From Calditrichota bacterium (lineage in GTDB: Bacteria > Electryoneota > RPQS01): a DNA stretch of 64,000 nt. Below are positions 53,643 to 62,116 of the stretch, in pieces. The first letter of the stretch is position 1; each line of letters begins with the position of its first letter. Where the stretch lies: contig JACJWA010000001.1 in the NCBI GenBank assembly GCA_020637395.1, positions 1,426,001 through 1,490,000 on the forward strand. Direction: 5' to 3'. Both the position numbers and the translations under genes were made by a program. The notes below the pieces were generated by a model, which was not told the DNA's origin, ran no database searches, and was given only the letters and a program-made list of their open reading frames with translations.

Positions 53643-54473
53643 ATGCTATTTCTTCTCGGACTGCTACTCCTGTGCTCGACGGGCTTCGCCCGTTCCCTTG
53701 AGCCATTGATTACGCCGCGAGCGCTCGGACTCGGTGGGGCCGTCGTCGCTTCACCGGCTGATCCCACGTCAGTTCTTTTCAATCCGGCGGGCATCGGCGC
53801 ACTCCGGCAAATGGGATCGGACTTCAGCTTCGGCACAAGAGCCGGTGGAACGGATCGCTGGCTGTGGTCCTATGCCAATCCCAGCGCGGAAGAAGGCAGC
53901 CGGTTCGGATTCGGGACCTACGTGGACGGCCAAACCCAGCCTGCCGACTGCAAGTTTATTGTTCCCTATGTCGCCGCTGCCTGGCAGCCCATGGGAAGAC
54001 TGTCTATTGGTGCTGTCGGTCATCTGATCCGCGAGTATCAAAAGAAAACCAACATGGAATCCCGGTGGAGCAACTCATTTGACGTGGGCGTGCTCACTCC
54101 CGGCGAAAGGCTGAACTTCGGAGCCAACGTTCGTCATGCATTCGGCGGCACTTCCGTCGTCAAGAAGTCTTTGCAATGGGGAGCTTCCGTCCGTTCCGAC
54201 AATCAGAAGATGCTGATTGCCTATCAATGGGATGGAGATCTACTCTCTGGAGTCAAATACAAGTACGCTTCGTCCCGCCTGGGGGCGGAGTATCAAGTGA
54301 GTGAGGTCGCAAGCGTGCGCGCAGGCCATATCTGGTCAGACACGCATCGCATCACCGCAGGTGGTGCGATCGGATCCCGTGGCGGCGGCTACCTCATTCA
54401 ACTCGGCGCTTCCGTGCCGACCAAAGGAAAAGCTCCCACGGAGTGGAGCGTTGGATTATCTTATCGCATATAG
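53643..54473 (+). CDS. Outer-membrane protein, PorV/FadL-like
   Basis: A 276-residue protein: signal peptide MLFLLGLLLLCSTGFA, then RALGLGGAVVASPADPTSVLFNPAGIGAL, the N-terminal signature of PorV/UPF0164/FadL-type barrels, followed by barrel strands and a terminal WSVGLSYRI. PorV-like proteins deliver cargo to the type IX attachment machinery; the downstream gene encodes a sorted protease, so such a role is inferred. It is 12 nt upstream of that gene. Confidence 0.78.
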   Translation: MLFLLGLLLLCSTGFARSLEPLITPRALGLGGAVVASPADPTSVLFNPAGIGALRQMGSDFSFGTRAGGTDRWLWSYANPSAEEGSRFGFGTYVDGQTQPADCKFIVPYVAAAWQPMGRLSIGAVGHLIREYQKKTNMESRWSNSFDVGVLTPGERLNFGANVRHAFGGTSVVKKSLQWGASVRSDNQKMLIAYQWDGDLLSGVKYKYASSRLGAEYQVSEVASVRAGHIWSDTHRITAGGAIGSRGGGYLIQLGASVPTKGKAPTEWSVGLSYRI

Positions 54474-54485
54474 AAAGGACGACGA

Positions 54486-56123
54486 GTGTTCCGCTATTCC
54501 ACAACTCTGTTTCTGCTTCTCGCTTTTGCGTCCATTGCTTCGGCAGACTCTGGTCGCTACTGGGTGTTCTTTACGGACAAAGCCGTTGCGCCCGGACAAG
54601 AATCGCGTGCCTTCATGGAGGCTCGTGCGAACTACTCTCCCAGAGCTCTCGAACGGCGGGCCCGCAACGGAGTTTTCGAGTTGAGCATTGGTGACCTACC
54701 CGTCTCAGCAAGTTATGTTCGGCAAGTCGCACAGACCGGAGCGCGCATCCGCGTCACCAGCAGATGGCTGAACTCCGTTAGCGTAGAAGCCACTCCGGAG
54801 CAGCTCAGACAGATAGAGGTTCTGCGATTTGTGCGCGAGACTCGCCGCTTCTCTCGCTCGGTAAGTATTGAACAGCCGACGCGCGTTGAACATGCGGCGG
54901 TGGACACCGCAGAATACGGACCAAGCTTCGCGCAGAACGCGCTGTGCGGTGTTCCCGAACTGCACGCCCGCGGCCTCAGCGGAAACGGCGTACTGCTTTG
55001 CATGCTCGACACCGGATTTCGAACGGAACACGAGTCGCTGAATGGCTTGAACTATCTCGCGATGTTCGACTTCATCAATGGCGATACCATCGTGCACAAC
55101 GAAGAAGGCCAGGATTCGTTTGACCAGCACTCGCACGGCACTGCGGTGCTTTCCGCCGCTGCGGGATTGGACAGCAATAACATTATCGGACCGGCATTCG
55201 GCGCAACCTGGATGCTCGCCAAGACCGAATATGTGCCGACAGAAACCGAAGTCGAAGAAGACTACTACGTCGCCGGAATGGAGTGGGCGGACAGTGCCGG
55301 AGCTGACATCACGTCGTCCAGTTTGGGCTACATTGACTGGTACACGCAAGACCAAATGGATGGGCACACGACGGTCGTCGCTCAGGCCGTGACCGAAGCG
55401 CAGCGCCGTGGAATCCTTGTGGTCACCGCGCAAGGCAACGAGCGCGGCAGCGAGTGGAACTATATCATCTCCCCTGCCGATGCCGACAGCATTTTGGCCG
55501 TCGGCGGCGTGGATTCGATGGGCGTGCTGTGGGGCGGATCCTCTCCGGGACCGACTGCTGACGGAAGAACGAAGCCCGACATTTGCGCGCAGAGTTCACA
55601 GACCTATTGCGCGTCGGCCTTCGGACTGGATTCCTACTGGCGCCTGTCGGGAACGTCGCTCGCCACTCCGATTATCGCGGGAATCGCGGCCTGCGTACTT
55701 GAAGCAAATCCTGAGTGGACCGCGCAGCAGGTTCGCGAAGCGCTCAAGATGACCGCCTCGAATGCATTAACCCCGGACAATGATTTGGGCTGGGGCATCG
55801 CGAATGGTCCGGCGGCAGCAGACTATGTTTTCACGTCCGCAGCGGAACGACCCGCCTTGCCGGGCTCAATATCTATGGCAGTATTTCCCAACCCTGTCAA
55901 TGGTTTTGCGACTCTCTCTCTGACGCTCGAAACACCGGACAAGGGCGCGGTTGTGCTCTACGACCTTCTGGGCCGACAAGTCCTGCAATTGAATTCAATT
56001 GATTCGCACGCTGGAACGACTGTGCTTTCGTTTGCAGTAGATCAACTCGCCAGCGGAAAGTACTTCGTGCAGTTTGCGGGTTCGCGGCAACGTGTGACCG
56101 CTCCGCTAATCATATTGAAGTAA
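54486..56123 (+). CDS. Secreted subtilisin-like protease with type IX-style C-terminal domain
   Basis: A 545-residue S8 peptidase. Start GTG with AAAGGA upstream. Signal peptide to about 20, an inhibitor-I9-like propeptide (RYWVFFTDKAV ... IRVTSRWLNSVSVEATPEQLRQIEVLRFV), catalytic Asp in LCMLDTGFRTEHES, His in QHSHGTAVLSAAAG, oxyanion Asn in VTAQGNERG and Ser in LSGTSLATPIIAG. The end (MAVFPNPVNGFATLSLTL...VVLYDLLGRQVLQL...LASGKYFVQF) is a Por-type sorting domain. All four active residues are present, so it is probably an active exported protease. Confidence 0.92.
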   Translation: MFRYSTTLFLLLAFASIASADSGRYWVFFTDKAVAPGQESRAFMEARANYSPRALERRARNGVFELSIGDLPVSASYVRQVAQTGARIRVTSRWLNSVSVEATPEQLRQIEVLRFVRETRRFSRSVSIEQPTRVEHAAVDTAEYGPSFAQNALCGVPELHARGLSGNGVLLCMLDTGFRTEHESLNGLNYLAMFDFINGDTIVHNEEGQDSFDQHSHGTAVLSAAAGLDSNNIIGPAFGATWMLAKTEYVPTETEVEEDYYVAGMEWADSAGADITSSSLGYIDWYTQDQMDGHTTVVAQAVTEAQRRGILVVTAQGNERGSEWNYIISPADADSILAVGGVDSMGVLWGGSSPGPTADGRTKPDICAQSSQTYCASAFGLDSYWRLSGTSLATPIIAGIAACVLEANPEWTAQQVREALKMTASNALTPDNDLGWGIANGPAAADYVFTSAAERPALPGSISMAVFPNPVNGFATLSLTLETPDKGAVVLYDLLGRQVLQLNSIDSHAGTTVLSFAVDQLASGKYFVQFAGSRQRVTAPLIILK

Positions 56124-56148
56124 ACCTCGGCAACTCGGTTTCGCGGAT

Positions 56149-57054
56149 TTGAAGAACTCACTGACTCGCTATGCGTGGCTTTCGATTGCGGCGGCCATCG
56201 CCACAATCGGGCTTAAGGCAGCGGCGTACCATCTGACCGGTTCCGTCAGTTTGCTTTCAGATGCATTGGAATCGCTGGTCAACTTGGCCGGTGCATTGCT
56301 TGCTTTGGCTGTGTTGACCGTCGCCGCACGTCCGCCCGATGATGACCACGCTTATGGCCACGGCAAAGCAGAGTACTTCTCAAGCGGCGCCGAAGGCGTG
56401 ATGATCTTACTCGCCGCGGCGAGCATTGCTTATGCCGCGATTCAGAGACTCTTGGCACCACGGCCTTTGGAGCAGGTTGGAATCGGTTTGGTCGTCACCG
56501 GAGTCGCTGCTCTGATCAATCTTCTCGCGGCTCTGGCGATTCGCGGTGCAGCACGTAAACACGATTCGGTCACCCTGGACGCAAACGCCAAGCATTTGAT
56601 GACAGACGTCTGGACTTCTGCCGGGGTGATCGCCGCCGTTGCGCTGGTGCGCCCTACCGGTTGGTTGTGGCTTGACCCGGTGGTTGCCCTTGTCGTTGCC
56701 GCAAATATCATTCGCGAAGGCGTTCACATCGTCGGCGGTTCCATTTCAGGTCTGATGGACACGGCGATCTCTCCCGAGGAGCACCAAAAAGTAGAAGCCG
56801 TTCTCGACGGCTTCGTTTCGGATCAGATCAAGTATCATGCGTTGCGGACAAGGCGCGCAGGGCGAAGGCGGTTCGTATCTGTCCACATTCTCGTCCCCGG
56901 CGGATGGACTGTGCACGACGGACATGAACTCCTTGAGAATATCGAAGCGAATATCCGCGCCGCTATTCCCAATGTCACCGTGCTGACTCACCTCGAGTCG
57001 CTGGATGATCCTGCTTCATGGGAAGACATTGGGCTCGACCGCAAAGGTCAGTAG
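56149..57054 (+). CDS. Cation diffusion facilitator (CDF) transporter
   Basis: A 301-residue inner-membrane metal/proton antiporter. Six helices with the metal site motif LLSDALESLVNLAGALL in helix 2 and the DDDHAYGHGKAEYFSSGAEG loop, plus helix 5 TDVWTSAGV, then a C-terminal ferredoxin-like domain (VHILVPGGWTVHDGHELLENIE). The start is TTG at 56149; upstream there is no alternative, and no strong ribosome site is seen. Zn or Fe specificity cannot be told. It follows the protease by 25 nt. Confidence 0.9.
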   Translation: MKNSLTRYAWLSIAAAIATIGLKAAAYHLTGSVSLLSDALESLVNLAGALLALAVLTVAARPPDDDHAYGHGKAEYFSSGAEGVMILLAAASIAYAAIQRLLAPRPLEQVGIGLVVTGVAALINLLAALAIRGAARKHDSVTLDANAKHLMTDVWTSAGVIAAVALVRPTGWLWLDPVVALVVAANIIREGVHIVGGSISGLMDTAISPEEHQKVEAVLDGFVSDQIKYHALRTRRAGRRRFVSVHILVPGGWTVHDGHELLENIEANIRAAIPNVTVLTHLESLDDPASWEDIGLDRKGQ

Positions 57055-58016
57055 CCGCGACGCTTATCCACGACGAAATTGAGCGGCACTCCATTCAAGT
57101 AACGCGCGACGTTTTCCGCGAAGATTTCGTGCACGCGATGCGTGTATTCCGGGAAGTTTCCTGAAACGTGCGGAGTCAGGAAGACGTTTGGCAGACTGAA
57201 GAGTTCTGATTCCTCCGGAAGAGGTTCGTCGGCAAAGACATCCAGCAAGGCATAGGCAGGCTTTCCCTGCTTCAGCGCCGCGATGAGATCGGTTTCATCT
57301 ATCAGCGCGCCGCGTCCGACGTTGACCAGAATGCTCCCGTCCTTCATCAGCGGAAACAGGCGGCGATTGAAAAGTCCGCGTGTCTGATTCGTCGAAGGCA
57401 GCGTGAGAATCACAATTTCATTCTGCTCGAGACGTTCTTCGAGCAGCTCCATCGGAAACACGTGAATATTACCCTTGCGTTCGGACGTCGCGATCCCTTC
57501 CACCTTGAGACCCGCGGCCAGCAAGAGTTCCGCAATCCCCTTCCCCACCTCACCATATCCCACCACCAGCGTACTGCGACCGGCCAGCACCAGCCGCTCC
57601 CGCGTCATCGTTTTCTTGTGTTCCTGCCAGTGCCGATCCCTGCGCCACGTCTCTGCCACGTCGAATCTCTGTGCCCAATAGTATAGTGCACCAAGCACCC
57701 ATTCCGCCATCGGGCGCGCATGCAGGCCGCGGCTGTTCGTGAGCATGACGTCGCTCTCTATAAACTTCTCAAACAGGCTGCGCTCAATTCCCGCCCCGGT
57801 GATATGTACCCACTTCAGGTTTTTCGCCGCGTCATAGAGCGTTTCCGTGAACCTGTGAGCCAACAGCACGTCCGCATCCGCCAGCAACGCGACTGCTTCA
57901 TCCTCGTTTGCTGCGAAGAACACCTGCACGTCGGCATCCAAACCGCGAATCGCTTCGACCAGTTCGTTCTGCCGCTGCGGATTCTGTGAAGCAAACGAGA
58001 CTATCTTCAAGTTCAT
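57048..58016 (-). CDS. D-2-hydroxyacid dehydrogenase
   Basis: A 322-residue NAD-dependent dehydrogenase of the formate/glycerate type: Rossmann VVGYGEVGKGIAELL at about 160, then catalytic Arg in LVNVGRGALIDETDLI, Glu in DVFADEPLPEES and His in FLTPHVSGN. The last 7 nt overlap those of the convergent CDF gene. Substrate unknown. Confidence 0.9.
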   Translation of the reverse strand: MNLKIVSFASQNPQRQNELVEAIRGLDADVQVFFAANEDEAVALLADADVLLAHRFTETLYDAAKNLKWVHITGAGIERSLFEKFIESDVMLTNSRGLHARPMAEWVLGALYYWAQRFDVAETWRRDRHWQEHKKTMTRERLVLAGRSTLVVGYGEVGKGIAELLLAAGLKVEGIATSERKGNIHVFPMELLEERLEQNEIVILTLPSTNQTRGLFNRRLFPLMKDGSILVNVGRGALIDETDLIAALKQGKPAYALLDVFADEPLPEESELFSLPNVFLTPHVSGNFPEYTHRVHEIFAENVARYLNGVPLNFVVDKRRGY

Positions 58017-58050
58017 TCAAATCGTCCTGTCTGATTTGCCCGTAATAAAG

Positions 58051-59256
58051 ATGTTTTCAATTGATGCCTACGTGCCGCGCCAGATTCGTCCGCTGTGGGC
58101 CTCCGCCAGCATTTCGCTGATCGGGGACTCACTACATGACATTGCCATTCTCTGGCTGATCTACGATCTGACCGGGTCTTCGACGGCAACGGGGTTGCTC
58201 GGAGTCGCGCGCTATCTGCCTTCGGTCGTGCTGGGCATCTTTGCCGGTGCCTGGGTGGATCGTGTTTCGCGCAAGAGTGTCATGCTCTGGGCAGACGCAT
58301 TGCGTGCAGTGTTGGTCGGTATCATTGCCGCGTTAGTGGCAGCTCAGAATATCACGCCGCTAAGCTTGTACTTTCTGGCATTTGCAATTGCGATCTGCAC
58401 GGTGTTCTTTAATCCCGCGCGAGATGCGATCGTCCCGCAGATCGTGCCACCTGAACAGCTCATGCGTGCGACTTCCGTGCTGCAAAGCAGCCTCGGACTT
58501 GCCTACTTCGTTGGTCCACTCGCCGCGGCGTTCTTCCTGCCGCTGATCGGATTGCCCGGGCTCTTTGCAGCGGACTCCGCGACCTACCTGCTTTCGTTTG
58601 CTCTGATTTTGCTGATCAGACCCGTCCAGTTCTCTGGCACGAAACAGACATCCACCTCCAAACAAATGGCGCGCGAGGGGTTGCAGCACGTGAGGCGATC
58701 CCCCTTGATTCACGGGCTGTTATGGGTGACGGCGGTGGACAACCTCTTTATCATGGGGCTGGCCATCGTGGGCGCTCCGATCTATGTGCGGGTGCATCTG
58801 GGATTGGGTGCTGACGCGTACGCCGTGCTGCAAGCCTGCTTTGCGCTGGGAATCCTGACCGGAAGTCTTCTGATGATTCGATTCGGATCAAGACTGCCGC
58901 GAGGAAAGACGCTTCTATGGGCGTTGGTCTTTGACGGAGTGACGTTTGTCCCGTTCTATTTCACCACAGAACTCTGGACGACCGCCATCGGCTGGTTCAT
59001 CCATAGTATCGGCATTCCGTTCATTCTGACTCCGCGAACTTCTTTGGTTCAATCCGAGGTCCCGCAGGAGTTTCAAGGTCGCGTCTTCAGTCTGGTTCAA
59101 CTGACTGTGGTGGGACTCACCGCGGTCAGCTCCGGCATGGCCGGTGTGCTGCTTGAACTGCTTTCTCCGGCGCAACTCTATTTGATCATGGGAACTGCCG
59201 CCGGAGTTGTGGGCGCGCTGGGATTCTTGAATCGGGAACTGCGGGAGCGGGTGTAA
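58051..59256 (+). CDS. MFS exporter (DHA3/EntS-like)
   Basis: A 401-residue protein with 12 hydrophobic helices: RPLWASASISLIGDSLHDIAILWLIYDLTGSS in helices 1-2, the WVDRVSRKSVMLWAD loop typical of MFS_3, and a C-terminal NRELRERV. The DHA3 group exports macrolides, siderophores or other amphiphiles. I use ATG 58051; an upstream TTG at 58036 would add five residues. It diverges from the dehydrogenase gene. Confidence 0.85.
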   Translation: MFSIDAYVPRQIRPLWASASISLIGDSLHDIAILWLIYDLTGSSTATGLLGVARYLPSVVLGIFAGAWVDRVSRKSVMLWADALRAVLVGIIAALVAAQNITPLSLYFLAFAIAICTVFFNPARDAIVPQIVPPEQLMRATSVLQSSLGLAYFVGPLAAAFFLPLIGLPGLFAADSATYLLSFALILLIRPVQFSGTKQTSTSKQMAREGLQHVRRSPLIHGLLWVTAVDNLFIMGLAIVGAPIYVRVHLGLGADAYAVLQACFALGILTGSLLMIRFGSRLPRGKTLLWALVFDGVTFVPFYFTTELWTTAIGWFIHSIGIPFILTPRTSLVQSEVPQEFQGRVFSLVQLTVVGLTAVSSGMAGVLLELLSPAQLYLIMGTAAGVVGALGFLNRELRERV

Positions 59257-59490
59257 ACTGGTGTGCCTGCTTCGACCCGGTATCGGAGCATTCACGACTC
59301 GGTTTGTTAACAAGAATTGATTGCGTTTCGCCTGATGTTAACACGAATTCCTGAGGCGCGTGCTGCGAAGATACTGAGGAAATGTCAGCAAAGTGTCTCG
59401 AGCCATCAATGTCGCGCGCCGCAACGTGCAACTCAAAGTCAAGACACATGGTATTGATCTGAGCGAGTACCGTGACAGCCCGGACGACTA
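59257..59490. other. Intergenic region with a possible 33-codon reading frame
   Basis: From GTG 59393 a 33-codon frame (VSRAINVARRNVQLKVKTHG...) runs to TAA at 59492-59494, overlapping the end of the ABC/CPBP gene. GAGG lies 12 nt upstream of the GTG. It has no recognised homology in my view and may be noise. Nothing else is seen. Confidence 0.2.
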
Positions 59491-61539
59491 TTAAGTCACG
59501 CTTGGGGCGTTGGACTCCACCGAAGTAGGAGATGATCGGAGCAGTGCGAGCCCCACTCCCAAAAATAGCAGGCCGCCTAACAGCCAACTGGCCGGAACCC
59601 ATGCGGCTTCGTCTCCGGCGGCCCATCCATGGCTGACAAACCACTCTTCATACCGAAACACCAACGCACTGAACGCGTTGTTGACGAAGTGACCAAGAAT
59701 GGCGGGATAGATGGATCCTGTTCGAACAGCGAGATAGCCGAGCAGAACGCCTAATGCAAAGGTAGGCAACAGTCGGTACGGATTCAGATGGAGGATGGCG
59801 AAGACCGCCGCGACAAGCAGAATCGCTGACCACTTTCCCGTCTCGCGCTCCAAACCGCGGAGCATCAGTCCGCGGCACAAATGCTCCTCCACTACTGCGG
59901 GGATCAGTGCGATGATCGCGATCGCCTGCCAGGTGGGCAAGGACTCCAACTCGCCGAACAAGTCCGTGAATTGCTTGAGCAGGTCTTCGGGAAACGGAAA
60001 GAACATGTGCTGCAAGGTGGCAAGCTCGATGGTCAATACCCAGCCGCCGCAGACGGCAAGTAAGGCCGCCAAGAGGTTTCGCGCACCGGGAGGTTTCCAT
60101 CCGAACGCGGCGACCGGATCATAGCCGCCTTGATAGACCCAGAGTCCTGCGAGCGCGGCAAGCGCAAATTGAACGATGTAGACTCCTGACAACGGATTCT
60201 CGGGCGACGCAATCGTGCCCATCGAACCGACCAGGATAATCGCCAATGCTGCGAGTAGCCCCACGGCACCCGGCGCAAGCCGCTTACCCGAAACTTGCAC
60301 CGGTTTGCGAAACGGAGACCACTTGACGTCTTCGGCGTGTCGGAACAAAACGCTTTCTCGATTGAACTGCACGGTCACCCAGTGCAAAGACAAAAGCGCC
60401 AATCCCGCCGTGCTGGCCAGCGTGATGAACAACTCCAGAAGCGGCGTTTGCCCTGAAAGCAGCGCGCGCATCAGCAACGAGATATTGGCAATGGGAACGA
60501 CGGCAAGCAAAGGCGTCAACTCGATTCCCGGGACCATGGACACCATAGCCGGAAGAATGCTGATGAAGATCAGAGGCGTGAGCAACCCCTGCCCTTCTTT
60601 GTAGTTGCGGGCCGTCACAGACACCGCCAACGACACGCCCGCGAACAGCACAGCCATCGGAATCAAGACGGCCAAGACCAGCAGCAGGGCTCCAATTGAA
60701 ACCGAAAAGCTCAAGCCTGCCGCTTCACCCATGGACTTAATCCCGTACATCGTGGTGAAGCCCATGCTGAGCAAGTTGAGCAGCGCCGTGATCAGCGCGG
60801 CTGTCATTGTCGCAAGGAATTTTCCGTACACCAGTTCCCGGCGAGACGCCGGACTCACGAGCAGCGTTTCAAGAGTCCCCCGTTCTTTCTCACCAGCCGT
60901 CAGATCAATAGCCGCGTAGAAGGCGCCGCTGAGAGTTGTTAGAATCAGGAAATACCCGAGGAATCGGCCCAACTCGGATCCAGCCTGTTCCTGCTCTGTC
61001 GCCTCATCCACCGCTTCAAATGCAATAGGCTCGACGAACGACGTGTCCAAACCGAATTGAGCAAGGCGTTCCTCAACTATGCCGCTCTGGTAGTCGCTGA
61101 TTGTGCCCCTGATGCGGCGCATGATTTGGTCCGAGAAGTCTCGGCTGCTCAGGTAGTACACTTGCACATTCGCGGTGCCGCCAGTCTGAAGCGAATCCGA
61201 GAATCCGGGGGAAAGCGCCAGTGCCGCGTCCAATTCTCCTGCGCGAAGCCGCTCTCGCCAGCCTGTTGAATCAGCAAACTCGAGCAGGCTGGAACTGTCG
61301 GTTTCAAACACGCCACCCGGTAGTTCTACCGGTGTCAAAAGCGCGATTACGCCCGCTTGCTGTTTGAGCTTTCCAGCTTGCAGCAGCGTAATTTGCATGA
61401 TTCCGATGAACAACAACGGATACATCAGCAGTGGAAGCACGACGGTCACCATCAGCGTGCGGCGATCGCGATACAAATCGCGGAGCTCTTTGACAAATAC
61501 TGTCTGAATCGGAGATTGGGACATGGGACGAAATGGCAT
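59491..61539 (-). CDS. ABC-2 permease fused to a CPBP intramembrane protease domain
   Basis: A 682-residue membrane protein. The first 400 residues are an ABC-2/NatB-like permease (TVFVKELRDLYRDRRTLMVTVVLPLLMYPLLFIG, coupling region DLTAGEKERGTLETLLVSPASRRELV). After a linker, the C-terminal 250 residues hold a CPBP (CAAX-like, Abi) protease: VVEEHLCRGLMLRGLE (EExxxR) and FAILHLNPYRLLPTFALG then LGHFVNNAFSAL (conserved His and Asn). Both active motifs are intact. No NatA-type ATPase gene is adjacent. No Shine-Dalgarno; TATCCT lies 6 nt before the ATG. A shorter start at 61524 is possible. Confidence 0.88.
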   Translation of the reverse strand: MPFRPMSQSPIQTVFVKELRDLYRDRRTLMVTVVLPLLMYPLLFIGIMQITLLQAGKLKQQAGVIALLTPVELPGGVFETDSSSLLEFADSTGWRERLRAGELDAALALSPGFSDSLQTGGTANVQVYYLSSRDFSDQIMRRIRGTISDYQSGIVEERLAQFGLDTSFVEPIAFEAVDEATEQEQAGSELGRFLGYFLILTTLSGAFYAAIDLTAGEKERGTLETLLVSPASRRELVYGKFLATMTAALITALLNLLSMGFTTMYGIKSMGEAAGLSFSVSIGALLLVLAVLIPMAVLFAGVSLAVSVTARNYKEGQGLLTPLIFISILPAMVSMVPGIELTPLLAVVPIANISLLMRALLSGQTPLLELFITLASTAGLALLSLHWVTVQFNRESVLFRHAEDVKWSPFRKPVQVSGKRLAPGAVGLLAALAIILVGSMGTIASPENPLSGVYIVQFALAALAGLWVYQGGYDPVAAFGWKPPGARNLLAALLAVCGGWVLTIELATLQHMFFPFPEDLLKQFTDLFGELESLPTWQAIAIIALIPAVVEEHLCRGLMLRGLERETGKWSAILLVAAVFAILHLNPYRLLPTFALGVLLGYLAVRTGSIYPAILGHFVNNAFSALVFRYEEWFVSHGWAAGDEAAWVPASWLLGGLLFLGVGLALLRSSPTSVESNAPSVT

Positions 61540-61545
61540 CGTGTT

Positions 61546-61573
61546 AGGATAGCTTAATCCCTAATATAAACAA
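61546..61573 (-). promoter_or_regulatory. Possible leaderless promoter for the ABC-2/CPBP gene
   Basis: Minus strand TTGTTT (61568-61573), 16-nt spacer, TATCCT (61546-61551), then AACACG and the ATG at 61539. Confidence 0.4.
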
Positions 61574-61599
61574 TGCGGGAGGTCTTTACAACCTCCCGC
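61571..61599 (-). terminator. Terminator after the NUDIX gene
   Basis: 9-bp stem GCGGGAGGT/ACCTCCCGC (61575-61583, 61591-61599) followed on the minus strand by ATTGTTTATATT; 26 nt past the stop. The last bases overlap the next gene's -35. Confidence 0.75.
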
Positions 61600-61624
61600 T
61601 CGGCTCTGCACTCTTTGACTTGGC

Positions 61625-62056
61625 CTACACCCGCTTCGCGTCTGAAATGATCTGCCTGTGGTCAAAAGCAATTTGGTCGGGCAGAGCGCCCAAATCAAAC
61701 CAGCAGGCCTCCGCAGCGTCGTCGCCCGCCTGAAGGTCTCCTGTAGCGGAGGACTTGTACACTACGGTCAGAGTATGGAACCGCGGGTCGCGGCCGGGTT
61801 TGGAATAGACCCCTACAAGCTTAAGCGGCCCGGCAACCAGACCGGTTTCCTCGCGCAATTCTCGGATTGCGGCATCCTCCGCCGATTCGCCGTAGTCAAT
61901 GAATCCACCTGGCAAAGCCCAGCCTGCCGGCGGATTTCGTCGGAGGATGAGCAGGACTTTGTTCTCTCGAATGCACACCACGTCCGCCGTAGGAAACGGA
62001 TTCTTGTAGGTTGTCACCCTGGCATTGCAGGACGGACAGTCGCTGATCAGCTCCAT
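61625..62056 (-). CDS. NUDIX hydrolase with an N-terminal Cys pair
   Basis: A 143-residue pyrophosphohydrolase. N-terminal CPSC pair, then the NUDIX box G-x5-E-x7-REUxEExGU: GGFIDYGESAEDAAIRELREETGLV (Arg, Glu, Glu all present). Such zinc-ribbon-bearing NUDIX proteins often hydrolyse NADH, ADP-ribose or nucleotides; substrate unknown. The ATG at 62056 is preferred: TTGGAG lies 5 nt upstream. It follows a hairpin, so it may have reduced expression from the PDZ gene's transcript. Confidence 0.88.
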   Translation of the reverse strand: MELISDCPSCNARVTTYKNPFPTADVVCIRENKVLLILRRNPPAGWALPGGFIDYGESAEDAAIRELREETGLVAGPLKLVGVYSKPGRDPRFHTLTVVYKSSATGDLQAGDDAAEACWFDLGALPDQIAFDHRQIISDAKRV

Positions 62057-62070
62057 GTGGACTCCAAGCA

Positions 62071-62096
62071 AAAGGGCCCGATCCTTGACCGGGCCC
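62071..62096 (-). terminator. Terminator between the PDZ gene and NUDIX gene
   Basis: 7-bp GGGCCCG/CGGGCCC stem (62074-62080, 62090-62096) followed on the minus strand by TTTTGC, 21 nt past the PDZ stop. The T run runs into the NUDIX ribosome-site region. Confidence 0.7.
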
Positions 62097-62116
62097 CAAA
62101 GTTTCTGTTGTGTTTC

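Noticed and set aside
59393..59494. 33-codon frame VSRAINVARR... as a gene
   Set aside because: Ribosome site too far from the GTG, no recognisable family, overlaps a convergent gene; kept only as a note.
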